Positions 8,932 to 18,000 of a stretch of DNA of 36,015 bases are shown piece by piece. This DNA is from Sphingobacteriales bacterium UTBCD1. Lineage in GTDB: Bacteria > Bacteroidota > Bacteroidia > Chitinophagales > Chitinophagaceae. Numbering within the stretch: position 1 is the first letter of the stretch; every line of letters starts with the position of its first letter. Under the pieces are notes generated by a model, which was not told where the DNA came from, did not search any database, and worked only from the letters and a program-made list of their open reading frames with translations. Location: NCBI GenBank assembly GCA_002066995.1, contig MWTC01000025.1, forward strand, positions 1 through 36,015, written 5' to 3'. The translations under genes and the position numbers were made by a program.

Positions 8932-9123
8932 GTTTTCATTAAACTTTATTACCATTTATTTGTTATTTAATTTAAATATAGTTTCTGCCATTCAAAGAAT
9001 ATTTCTTTTTCTCCTGTAATTATAAAACTACACTTAATAAATATTCCTGAAACAGAAACTGATGAACACGGGAAAATCCACGAATGGCATTATTGACTGC
9101 GCTAAAAATATTAAGTTTGCCCG

Positions 9124-9972
9124 ATGAATTGGAACGAAATGCGACAAATACGAATTGCGATCCTCGACCTTAATGCAGGCCATGTAAACCAGGGAATGCG
9201 CTGTATCCGTGAGATCATCCAGAACTGGGCTCACGGTAACGAATTGAATATTTATAAGGACGAGTTTGATGTTCGTCAAAAAAAGGAACTGCCGGATACT
9301 TCTTATGACATATATATTTCTTCAGGTGGTCCCGGCAGCCCGTTAGAATCAAGGTATGAAGACTGGGATATAGCCTGGTGCCGTTGGATAGATTCGCTCC
9401 AGCGTTGGAATAAAAACCCGAACAATCTTCAAAAAAAGCATGTGTTGTTTATCTGTCATTCCTTCCAGCTGGCAAGCCGTTATTTTAACACCGGTGTTGT
9501 TTGCAAAAGAAGATCTGAAGCATTTGGTGTTTTCCCGGTACACATGCTGGATGCAGGCAAGAAAGAACCGGTACTCGAAGGATTAAAAGACCCTTTTTAT
9601 GCAGTGGACAGCCGTGAATACCAGGTAGTGCAGCCCAATTACGAAGTACTAAGGTCTTTGGGCGGAAAAGTGCTTTGTATTGAAAAAGAACGTCCGCATG
9701 TTCCATACGAAAGAGCCATGATGGGTGTCCGTTTCAATGAATACATGATCGGCACGCAATTTCATCCGGAAGCAGATGCGGTAGGCATGAGTATCCGGCT
9801 GCAAAGTGAAGAAAAGAAGCAGTCAGTCATAAAAAATTATGGTGAAGACAAATGGCATAATATGCTGCACCAGCTGAAAGACCCGGGTAAGATCATGTGG
9901 ACTTATGCTCATGTGCTGCCCAATTTCCTGAATAAGGCTGTCGGGCATTTTCACGCCGAACCGGTTTTATAA
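9124..9972 (+). CDS. Class I glutamine amidotransferase-like protein (GATase1)
   Basis: A 282-residue triad-type (class I) glutamine amidotransferase domain. The oxyanion motif SGGPGSP is at 67-73, the nucleophile Cys111 in FICHSFQLA, and His214/Glu216 in TQFHPEADA. All catalytic residues are present, so it should release ammonia from glutamine, or act as a gamma-glutamyl hydrolase-like enzyme. The C-terminal 60 residues are unlike GuaA or other synthetase partners, so this is a stand-alone subunit, not GMP synthase. It lies 96 bases upstream of an ATP-grasp-like gene, which could use the ammonia. An alternative start at 9139 (MRQIRIAIL) has a GGAA-like site upstream and is equally plausible. 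A TAAGTTTG box at 9112-9119 would favour 9139 if used. Cytoplasmic, no signal peptide. Confidence 0.85.
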   Translation: MNWNEMRQIRIAILDLNAGHVNQGMRCIREIIQNWAHGNELNIYKDEFDVRQKKELPDTSYDIYISSGGPGSPLESRYEDWDIAWCRWIDSLQRWNKNPNNLQKKHVLFICHSFQLASRYFNTGVVCKRRSEAFGVFPVHMLDAGKKEPVLEGLKDPFYAVDSREYQVVQPNYEVLRSLGGKVLCIEKERPHVPYERAMMGVRFNEYMIGTQFHPEADAVGMSIRLQSEEKKQSVIKNYGEDKWHNMLHQLKDPGKIMWTYAHVLPNFLNKAVGHFHAEPVL

Positions 9973-10068
9973 ATCAGGTTAAATTTTTTATTTTTCTTCC
10001 GCTGAATTAACCTCTCATTCTGTTCCCTGTTTGTTCATTTTTCTTAACTTTCAATTCAAATCCAGGAT

Positions 10069-11265
10069 ATGATCCCTTCTATTCGCAAAAAATATAATGC
10101 TGAGTTCACGCAGGAAAATTATCAGGCATTTCTGAAAGACCTGGACAGCCGTCATCCCGGTTCCATCGAATTCAGGGTAGCTGAGACTCCAATCTTCGTC
10201 CCCAAATATTTTACCGGCAAGATGCTGAACACCTGCGAAAGCATTGTTGACCTGATCAAAGAAGGGAATTTTAAAAAGAAGACCGAAAGGGCCATTCCGA
10301 AAGTCATGCAGGTTCCGAATGAAAATGATCATCCTCATTTTATCTGCTTTGATTTCGGCATCTGCATCAATGAAGACGGGGAATACGAACCGCAACTGAT
10401 CGAGATGCAGGGATTCCCCAGCCTTTTTGCTTATGAAGCATTGTTGCCTGAGGTACATAAAAGACATTTCTACACACCGGATAGATTTTCAAAATACCTG
10501 AATGGTTTTCAAAAAGACAGCTACATACAGTTATTAAAAGACATCATACTTAAAAATGAAAAGCCCGAAAATGTGATCCTGCTGGAAGTATTTCCCGAAA
10601 AACAAAAAACAAGAGTTGATTTCTTCTGTACTGAGGATTACCTCGGAGTGAAACCGGTTTGCCTTACCAAACTGATCAGGGAAGGAAACAAGCTCTTTTA
10701 TATGAACAACGGTGTAAAAACTGAGATCAGGAGGATCTACAACCGCCTCATCTTTGATGACCTCATGCATCAAAGCCCTGAAGTGCAGGAAAAAGGAAAA
10801 GTGATGCTGGAAGATCTTGATCTGGCCTGGGTCACACATCCAAACTGGTTTTACAGGATCAGTAAATTCACTTTGCCTTTTATAAGGCATTCTTATGTTC
10901 CCAAAACTTATTTTCTCAACGAGGTAAATCAAATCCCTTACGATCTTGAGAATTATGTTTTAAAACCATTATTCTCTTTTGCCGGGCAGGGAGTGGTCAT
11001 TGATGTGAAAAAAGAAGATATTGAAAAAGTAAAGGATCCGGAAAACTGGATCCTGCAGCAGAAAGTGAATTATGCCGATGTAATTCAAACTCCCGATATT
11101 CCTGCAAAAGCTGAAATAAGGATTTTTTATTTTTGGAAAGACGGAGCATCAAGACCTGTAGCCGCCAACAATCTTGCCCGCATGAGCAAAGGAAAGATGA
11201 TCGGTGTGCGGTACAATAAAGACAAAGAGTGGGTAGGCGGAACTTTTTGCTTATTCGAAGAGTAA
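10069..11265 (+). CDS. ATP-grasp-like protein, apparently circularly permuted (glutathionylspermidine-synthase-like order)
   Basis: A 398-residue protein. The acidic, metal-site-like motif comes early: Asp95 in CFDFGICINEDGEYEPQLIE and Glu112-x-Gln114 in LIEMQGFPSLFAYEALLP. The Lys/Gly-rich ATP loop KPLFSFAGQGV (Lys299, Gly306, Gly308) comes late, followed by the hinge-like WILQQK and KAEIRIFYFW. In ordinary ATP-grasp enzymes the order is reversed. The early 'E-x-N/Q' then late 'KP..S..G.G' order is that of the circularly permuted group that includes glutathionylspermidine synthase and COG2308 proteins. A biosynthetic amide ligase using ammonia from the GATase 96 bases upstream is a reasonable inference. 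No signal peptide. The family call rests on motif order only; substrate unknown. Confidence 0.7.
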   Translation: MIPSIRKKYNAEFTQENYQAFLKDLDSRHPGSIEFRVAETPIFVPKYFTGKMLNTCESIVDLIKEGNFKKKTERAIPKVMQVPNENDHPHFICFDFGICINEDGEYEPQLIEMQGFPSLFAYEALLPEVHKRHFYTPDRFSKYLNGFQKDSYIQLLKDIILKNEKPENVILLEVFPEKQKTRVDFFCTEDYLGVKPVCLTKLIREGNKLFYMNNGVKTEIRRIYNRLIFDDLMHQSPEVQEKGKVMLEDLDLAWVTHPNWFYRISKFTLPFIRHSYVPKTYFLNEVNQIPYDLENYVLKPLFSFAGQGVVIDVKKEDIEKVKDPENWILQQKVNYADVIQTPDIPAKAEIRIFYFWKDGASRPVAANNLARMSKGKMIGVRYNKDKEWVGGTFCLFEE

Positions 11266-11321
11266 GAGTAACGGATTTTTGATCAAAGAATATTTTTATT
11301 AATAAAAATTATAAAATTTAA

Positions 11322-11762
11322 ATGAAAAAGATAAACTGCCTGGCAGCAACAATGATCCTTGTTCTGGTTTCAATAATTACTTATGCACAAACCGAACCCT
11401 GGAAAACCGGTCAATTGATAGAGCCAAAAGATCTTGTGGCGATCCTAAACAACCCTTCGTCACCGCAACCCCTGATCTTCAACATTGGCCCTGCAGGTTC
11501 TATTAAAAATGCAACCGACATAGGCCCGGTCAGTAAAAAAGCAAATCTTGATAAGCTGAAATTACTATTATCAAAAGAAAAGACTGACAGGGATATTGTT
11601 ATTTATTGCGGATGTTGCCCTTTTAAAAATTGTCCCAACATACGTCCGGCTTTTAAGCTTTTGAATGAAATGAAATTTTCAAACCAGAAATTGCTCAATC
11701 TCACTCAAAACCTGAAAGCTGACTGGATAGACAAAGGATACCCGATGGCTCCACGGGAATAA
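11322..11762 (+). CDS. Exported rhodanese-like protein with Cys-rich active loop
   Basis: A 146-residue protein with an N-terminal signal peptide (about 1-22, ending TYAQ) and a single rhodanese-like domain. The predicted active-site loop is cysteine-rich: YCGCCPFKNCPN, with Cys96, Cys98, Cys99 and Cys104. A standard rhodanese loop has one catalytic Cys in a six-residue CxxxxR loop, so this form could bind metal or form disulfides as well as, or instead of, transferring sulfur. The fold call is supported by IEPKDLVAILNN, PLIFNIGP, DIVIYCG and the C-terminal helix WIDKGYP. It lies 56 bases after the ATP-grasp gene on the same strand, and no link to that pathway is evident. Periplasmic by its signal peptide. 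Confidence 0.75.
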   Translation: MKKINCLAATMILVLVSIITYAQTEPWKTGQLIEPKDLVAILNNPSSPQPLIFNIGPAGSIKNATDIGPVSKKANLDKLKLLLSKEKTDRDIVIYCGCCPFKNCPNIRPAFKLLNEMKFSNQKLLNLTQNLKADWIDKGYPMAPRE

Positions 11763-11887
11763 GAACGAAGACTTCCGGGGAAATAATCCTTTTCTGTCAT
11801 CCTGCCGGATCAGACCAAATTGAGATACGGTAAATCCAAACAGGTCTTTTCTTGCAAACCAGGTCGGGTCAGAATATAATATTGTGC

Positions 11888-11895
11888 TACCTTTG
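11888..11895 (+). promoter_or_regulatory. Candidate -7 box TACCTTTG
   Basis: TACCTTTG followed by CTGCC matches the Bacteroidota -7 element TAnnTTTG and lies 20 bases before the start at 11916. I found no TTTG or TTG at the right distance upstream, so only half of the promoter is supported. Confidence 0.4.
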
Positions 11896-11915
11896 CTGCC
11901 TTTAAATATTTTTCT

Positions 11916-12743
11916 ATGAAAAAAGTTTTCCCGGTTATTACAGCCCTCCTTCTTACTGCAGCCTGCATAGCACAAACTTCAGGAAAGATCAGTCTCTCCA
12001 AAGGGCAACAATTCATTGTGAATATGGACACGAAGAGCCATTCTGTTACCAATGTGATGTTTCAGGATATGGAGACCGATATGAATGTTTCCGGCACTTA
12101 TACTATTTCAGTTGATGATATTTCAGGAGATCAATACCAGCTTGGCATCACACTGACAAAACTTAAAATGAAAATGAATTTAATGGGGCAGAGCATGGAA
12201 TACGATTCCGATAAGCCGGATGCAGACAGTTCAATAGCCGAAGAATTCAAAGGAATTTTAAACGTACCCCGGTCTGTATTCATTGATCAGTCGGGGCACA
12301 TAATCAAAACAACCTCTTTTTCAGAAGAAGCATCGCCCATTATTCAGCAATTGGGCAGCAGCGGGGCAGAGAGCAGGTATGCTTTTCTGGCTGTATCACC
12401 GGGTATGCAAGAAAATGATTCATTCCAGACAAATTATACGGATACATCTCTTGGCACTGCTACTTCAATAAAATATATTGCCACATCTGTAAAAGGAGAC
12501 TTAGCCACACTTTCTTTTAAAGGAATTTCAAAGACAGATAAAACAATAGAGAATTTTGGCACCTCTTTTCAAACGGTAAGTGAAGGGCCGGTTGAAGGAG
12601 TTACCATTGTCAATTTAAGAACCGGCGTGATCCAAACAACAAAGAGCAAAATAAAATCAACCGGTAAAACAACCGGAATGGGACAGGAAATGGCATTAAC
12701 TGCAGAAACGACCAATGAGATTACCGTCACCGAAAGCAAATAA
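11916..12743 (+). CDS. Secreted protein of unknown function, DUF6263-like
   Basis: A 275-residue protein with a clear signal peptide (MKKVFPVITALLLTAACIAQ). The mature part is beta-rich, with threonine/serine-alternating strands and an internal IDQSGHIIKT turn. This pattern resembles the Bacteroidota DUF6263 family, in which a hypothetical exported protein tracks a 'GxVxxVxG' type fold; I could not confirm membership. No catalytic motif was seen. It has its own candidate promoter at 11888-11895 and a downstream terminator-like hairpin at 12751-12774. It is convergent with the efflux gene czcC. Function is not inferable from sequence or context. Confidence 0.7.
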   Translation: MKKVFPVITALLLTAACIAQTSGKISLSKGQQFIVNMDTKSHSVTNVMFQDMETDMNVSGTYTISVDDISGDQYQLGITLTKLKMKMNLMGQSMEYDSDKPDADSSIAEEFKGILNVPRSVFIDQSGHIIKTTSFSEEASPIIQQLGSSGAESRYAFLAVSPGMQENDSFQTNYTDTSLGTATSIKYIATSVKGDLATLSFKGISKTDKTIENFGTSFQTVSEGPVEGVTIVNLRTGVIQTTKSKIKSTGKTTGMGQEMALTAETTNEITVTESK

Positions 12744-12750
12744 TCTATCG

Positions 12751-12788
12751 GTCGGGAAAAGTTCTTGTCCTGACATTTTCTCCTTCTT
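12751..12788 (+). terminator. Terminator after the DUF6263-like gene
   Basis: GTCGGGA (12751-12757) can pair with TCCTGAC (12768-12774), allowing one G-T pair. ATTTTCTCCTTCTT follows. It sits 8 bases after the stop of the gene ending at 12743. Confidence 0.5.
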
Positions 12789-12818
12789 ACACAAGCATCT
12801 GCTTTTGCTGCCTGCTCT

Positions 12819-14072
12819 TTAATAAACCGGGAATTCAACTGTATAATTGACCATCTCGCCGGAAAGAGCTAATTGCTTCTTTACCCGGTTCACTTCTGCA
12901 ATGCCGGAATTATAAGATTCAAAAAAATCAACAAACTCGAGAATGCTGATATTCCTCTTCAGGAAATTAGCTGTCATCCCCTCGAATACAGTATTGAAAT
13001 CAGCATTGTAAATTTTATTTATTTTATGAAATTCAAGGATGCTTCGCTGCATATTGTTCCATGCCGTCATGACCTCACCGTTTACGGTGGTTTGCTGCTG
13101 TTGCTGGTTTATCACTGCCATCTTGCTTTGTACCTGTGCCGATTTTATATTCCCCTGGTTCCGGTTCCAGAATGGCAAAGGAATTCCGAGCGATAAAGTA
13201 TATTGATTATTAAAAGCCCCTCCCCGCTGATCATAAGCAGCTCCGACTGTGAGGTCAGGTGCTGCCAGGCTTTTCTGATACTGAATATTGAGACCGGCAA
13301 TTGTTTTGTTCAGTTCCGCTTCTTTGAGTTCCGAGCGATGTTGCAGCGCAAGGCTCACCAGTGAATCCAAAATGGGCAACTGTTCGTATTTAGTCCATGA
13401 CGCCTCATTATACTGAGGCAAAATAAATTGAGTGGTCTGCAATAACAGGCGTAAATCTTTTTGTTCTTCTTCGATATTATTCAGTAAATCAGTCCGGTCG
13501 TTATTCATGCTCATATAGGCGGTCTTCAGCCGGACCACTTCTTTAAGCGCAATATTTCCTTTGGCCGCCTGTTCCTGGTATCCTGCGATGATCGAATCGA
13601 GCCGCTGCAAATGCTGATTATATTGTTGCACGGTGAGCAGATCAAAATGAAGGGAAAGCATACTATTGTGCAACTGGTACTTCAAATTACGCAACAGGTC
13701 TTCCATTTCGAGTTGTGCCTGCCTGGTATTTTGCCTGGCCAGCTCAACAAGTTTTTTTCTTTTACCGCCCAACAGGAATAACTGGTCTATCTCAAAACTC
13801 TTTTCACCGTTCTGGCCTGCATAAAAAAGTTTTTTATTCTGAGAATCGTAAGCATTCAATCCCACACTAAACTGCGGATTGGGATAGAGCTTTGCCTGAA
13901 TTTCCAGCGCTTTTTGTGCATCTACATTCATCCGGGCCGCTATCATCATCAGGTTTTTTTGAAGAAATACCCGGTCAGCAGAATCCATGTTGATGCGTAA
14001 AGTATCCTGGCCAATGCTGAGATTGTAAATGAGTAAGGAAAAAGCTGCAAGTATGAACTTAGAATAGGACAT
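12819..14072 (-). CDS. czcC: Outer-membrane efflux protein, TolC/CzcC family
   Basis: A 417-residue protein with a signal peptide (residues about 1-22, ending IGQ) and the two helical-hairpin repeats of the TolC outer-membrane-factor family. The long amphipathic helices are Gln/Leu/Asn-rich (for example LQRLDSIIAGYQEQAAKGNI, and NQQQQQTTVNGEVM in the second repeat). The conserved PDLTVGAAYDQRGGAFNN and SLGIPLPFWNRNQG strands match CzcC/CusC-type members. It should form the outer channel of the CzcBA pump coded upstream. It is the last gene of the czc unit, 28 bases after the DUF2279 gene. The symbol is used by family and context, not by proven substrate. Confidence 0.88.
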   Translation of the reverse strand: MSYSKFILAAFSLLIYNLSIGQDTLRINMDSADRVFLQKNLMMIAARMNVDAQKALEIQAKLYPNPQFSVGLNAYDSQNKKLFYAGQNGEKSFEIDQLFLLGGKRKKLVELARQNTRQAQLEMEDLLRNLKYQLHNSMLSLHFDLLTVQQYNQHLQRLDSIIAGYQEQAAKGNIALKEVVRLKTAYMSMNNDRTDLLNNIEEEQKDLRLLLQTTQFILPQYNEASWTKYEQLPILDSLVSLALQHRSELKEAELNKTIAGLNIQYQKSLAAPDLTVGAAYDQRGGAFNNQYTLSLGIPLPFWNRNQGNIKSAQVQSKMAVINQQQQQTTVNGEVMTAWNNMQRSILEFHKINKIYNADFNTVFEGMTANFLKRNISILEFVDFFESYNSGIAEVNRVKKQLALSGEMVNYTVEFPVY

Positions 14073-14100
14073 AAAAAAATTATTTAAAATAATTTATCAA

Positions 14101-15087
14101 CTAATAATAAAATGGGCTCGCTCCTGGTTTTCCTGATTTGATGTTCCATATCAATACGGGTGAAGGCATCCGCAGGATATTGATCCACCCTGCAAAAGGG
14201 GTACTGCCGCTTTTTGCCCAGGCAGCGCCTAAACCGAATAACAATTTATTCTGCCTTTTAAACTCCGGTATTTTTTTCCCGTTTACTTCGGAAGGATTTG
14301 TCACAGCGCCGGTCATTCCTTCCGCATTGTACCCGATATCCATATTGATCCACCGGGGAATAAAATGTGCCGACGGAAAAAAAGACCTTGCATTAAATGA
14401 AAGCCAATAGCTCTGGCCATTGTAATCTTTCAATAAACGTTGCAGGAAAGTATTTCCCAATTCCCCCGTATTATATTTTGCATAAATGCCGGGATGAAAA
14501 GAAAACCGCATCTGGACCTTTTGTTCATTCCATGCATATTGCTGAAGCATAAACAGGCCGGCGCCAAAAGTATTAGCTGCCATATCACCCGGAGAAAATC
14601 CCCATTGGGAAGAAAACCCATCCATAATCTCAATCATGGTGAGATATCCAAGGCCCGTTAACCCGCCGATAAGTATGGAACTGTTATTACTGACACCGCT
14701 CCATCGCATCAGGTTATATTGAATGGCCGAAATGTTATAAGCTGTAGTTGCGTGGCCCAGTTTATCCATCTTCATCCATTCCCTGTCATCATTAAAAAAA
14801 TGAAACCGGCTGTGCGGGTATTTTTTATACCAAAGCAATTGAAGCCCGATGGTCATCACGGTAGCAATAGCCACTTCACCGATGATGGCTGCCCGGAACC
14901 GGGCCGGCTGAAAAGTTGACGGCGTATTCAACAATCCCTGGCTAGCTTTTTCCTGTGCGGTGCAAAACCGTGATGGATACAGCACTGCTACAAAAAATAA
15001 AAACGTGGTTATTATTTTACGGGCATTCTTCAACTGTCTGAATTTACGTCTGCATTTAATTATGAATATCACCAATCGCATTTTCAT
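14101..15087 (-). CDS. DUF2279 protein inside the czc operon
   Basis: The DUF2279 hallmark is FHFFNDDREWMKMDKLGHATTAY, spread over residues about 95-117 of this start. It is followed by a glycine-rich membrane-like stretch (ILIGGLTGLGYLTMIEIMDG) and a DMAANTFGAGLFMLQQY helix. Family members are predicted exported, membrane-associated proteins of unknown function. The frame runs open far upstream into czcA, but the real start must be near its end. The ATG at 15087 (MKMRLVIF) overlaps czcA by 32 bases, an ATG at 15081 is also possible, and a TTG at 15033 would give the cleanest signal peptide (KNARKIITTFLFFVAVL), leaving about a 22-base gap to the czcA stop. It is placed between the pump and channel genes and so is likely cotranscribed with them. 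A role in efflux is inference. Confidence 0.8.
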   Translation of the reverse strand: MKMRLVIFIIKCRRKFRQLKNARKIITTFLFFVAVLYPSRFCTAQEKASQGLLNTPSTFQPARFRAAIIGEVAIATVMTIGLQLLWYKKYPHSRFHFFNDDREWMKMDKLGHATTAYNISAIQYNLMRWSGVSNNSSILIGGLTGLGYLTMIEIMDGFSSQWGFSPGDMAANTFGAGLFMLQQYAWNEQKVQMRFSFHPGIYAKYNTGELGNTFLQRLLKDYNGQSYWLSFNARSFFPSAHFIPRWINMDIGYNAEGMTGAVTNPSEVNGKKIPEFKRQNKLLFGLGAAWAKSGSTPFAGWINILRMPSPVLIWNIKSGKPGASPFYY

Positions 15088-18000
15088 CAGCCTCCTGTGA
15101 ATGTTTCGTATCAAAACGCTTGTATGCCCATGCAAAAAAATGAGGAAATACAAGTAATGAAAACAACATGGCGCAGAGTATTCCTCCAATGACCACTCTT
15201 GCCAATGGCCTGGAACTTTCTGAACCAATACCATGGGAAATAGCGGCAGGCAGCAAACCAAAAGCAGCCATAAGCGCCGTCATAACTACCGGCCGTATTT
15301 TAGTATTAACGCCTAACCTGATAGCTGTATATAAAGACTGATGATGCTTTCGGATCTTCGACTGCTCAAGATTCTTTTTGAACTCGGTGATCAGTAATAC
15401 GCCGAATAAAATACAGATACCAAATAATGCTATGAAGCCTATACCTGCTGATATGCTGAAATTGGTCCCTGTAATAAAGAGCGATAAGATACCACCAACG
15501 ATCGCAAAAGGAACATTCAGAAATACCAATCCTGCATCCTTAAAATTTCCGAACATGGAAAACAACAAGAGAAATATCAGTAACAGGCTTATGGGAACAA
15601 CCTCCCGGAGGCGTTTGGATGCTCTTTGCTCATTTTCAAAGTCTCCCTGCCAGGCAATAGAATATCCTCTTTTGAAATGGACATGATCCTTCACTTTTGC
15701 CTGCGCTTCTGCTACAGCGCTTCCCATATCTCTTCCACGCACAGAAAACTTTACAGCAGAATACCTTTCATTGGCATCCCTGAAAATAAGACAGGGCCCT
15801 GTTTTGCGTGTAATAGTGGCGATCTCCTTCACAGGTACTTTTGATCCGCTTTCCGTAGGCACCATCAGATTTCCAATTTCTTCAGCTGATTGACGGTATT
15901 GCTCCGGCACCCTGATCCTGATATCAAATCTTTTAATGCCTTCATAAAGAGTGGATGCAGCTTTTCCACCGATAGCCATTTCGATTACTGCATTAGCATC
16001 TGCAGTTGCTACTCCATATAATGCCATCTTTTGCTGATCAAGATCTATATCCAGTTCAGGCTGCCCGATATTCCTGATGATACCAAGATCTTCTATTCCC
16101 CGGACTGTTTTTAATTGATCAAAGATCTCTTCACTTTTACCCTCCATATAATTTAATGAATCACCAAATACTTTCACCACGATAGAACCTTTAACTCCCG
16201 ATACTGCTTCTTCTATATTATCCATAATCGGCTGGGAAAAATTGAGATCAGCCCCGGGAATTACAGATAAGAGTTTATTCATCTCATCGATAAGTTTTTC
16301 TTTGGAGATGTGTGGCTTCCATTCATTTTCCGGATAGAGAATGACGTCAAATTCATTGTTGTAAAACCCGGTTACATCAGTGCCGTCATCGGGCCTGCCC
16401 GTCTGCGTAACCACGGTTTTCACCTGAGGGAAAGTCATAAGTTCTTCCCTGACCTGTTTGGCAATTGCCACTGATTTATCCAGCGAGACACTGTAAGGCA
16501 ACTGAACCCTTAACCAAATAGAGCCTTCATCAAGCTCGGGTAAAAACTCTGTTCCTAAATAACGGAATGAATACAGGCCAATGGCGATAACGATTAAAGA
16601 GACTGCAATTGTCAGCCTGCGGAATTTTGTTGTGAAATGAAATAATTTCAACGTGATCCCGGTAATGAAATGAACGAAAGGATTATACTTCTCTTTTACA
16701 TTTTTCCGCAGCAATAAATTAATAAGCACCGGCACCAGGGTCAGCGTGGCAATCAACGCACCCAGCAAAGCAAACCCTAATGTATATGCCAGGGGAGAAA
16801 ACATCTTCCCTTCCACTTTCTGAAAAGAAAAAATGGGAAGCAATGCAGCAATGATGATCACTTTGGCAAAAAATATTGACTTGGCAAGTTCAGCTCCGTT
16901 GTTTTTCAATAAGCCCATCTTGGCCCTTTTATTGAACCGTAGCATGCCGATCTCGCTGGCTTTGTGGCTCAGCACCACAAATAATCCTTCCACCATCACC
17001 ACCGGGCCGTCTATAATGATCCCAAAATCAATAGCGCCAAGTGAAAGAAGATTGGCGCTCATGCCCATTAACCGCAGGCAAATGAAAGAGAACAACAAAG
17101 AGAAAGGAACGATGATGGAAACGATTAGTGTCGTTCGCCAGTTAAACATAAAAAGTGATACAACCAGCGTCACCAGCAAAATCCCTTCGATCAGGTTATG
17201 CAAAACGGTATTGGTAGAAAAATTGATCAGGTTTTGCCTGTTGTAATACGGGTTTATCTGCACATCAGGCGGCAATACATCCTCATTGAGTTTTTGAACT
17301 TTTTGCTGTAATGCCTGGATCACATTTGTTGGATTCTCTCCTTTTCGCATGAGAACGATGGCTTCTACCACATCATCCTGGCTCTGCACTATACGCTTGC
17401 CTGAAGAATCGGTAAATGCATCCGAACGGCTCACATGTCCCAGTTTGGGTAAGTTCGAAATAGCCACCTCAGCCACATCACTGACCAGCACCGGGATCCC
17501 ATTAATATTTCTGACAATAATATTTTTGATTTCATTAATATCATTCAATAAGCCGATGCCCCTGACCACATAAGCCTGGTCATTACTGTTGACTACATCT
17601 CCACCGATGTTGATATTACTCTTTGTAACGGCATCATACACATCAAGCGGGGTAATGCCTAAGGTGGACAGTTTACCCGGATCAACCCTGATCTCATAAT
17701 CTTTGGTTTCTCCGCCAAAACTCACTACATCTGCTACACCGGGTACAGAAAGTATTTGTTTCTCTAATATCCAATCCTGCAATGTTTTTAATTCACGCAC
17801 ATCCCTTGTTGAGCTTTTCAGCGAGTAACGGAAAATTTCCCCTGTCGGCCCGGTTGGGGGCTGCACCGAAGGTGAAATACCCGGCGGAAGTTCTGCGTTG
17901 GGCAATAAGTTATTTACCTGTATCCTTGCCTGGTTATTATTCACATTGTCTTCAAAGACAATCTTGATATAAGAAAGTCCGAATATGCTTGTGGAGCGAA

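Noticed and set aside
9093-9119. Promoter TTG..TAAGTTTG before the GATase gene
   Set aside because: The -7-like box is good but the TTG is only 16 bases upstream, short of the 19-21 expected, so it is not listed as a full promoter.
15088-15261. 58-codon upstream extension of the DUF2279 frame
   Set aside because: It overlaps the 3' end of czcA in another frame, and its translation (Cys, Pro and His rich) is unlike a signal peptide or any part of the family.
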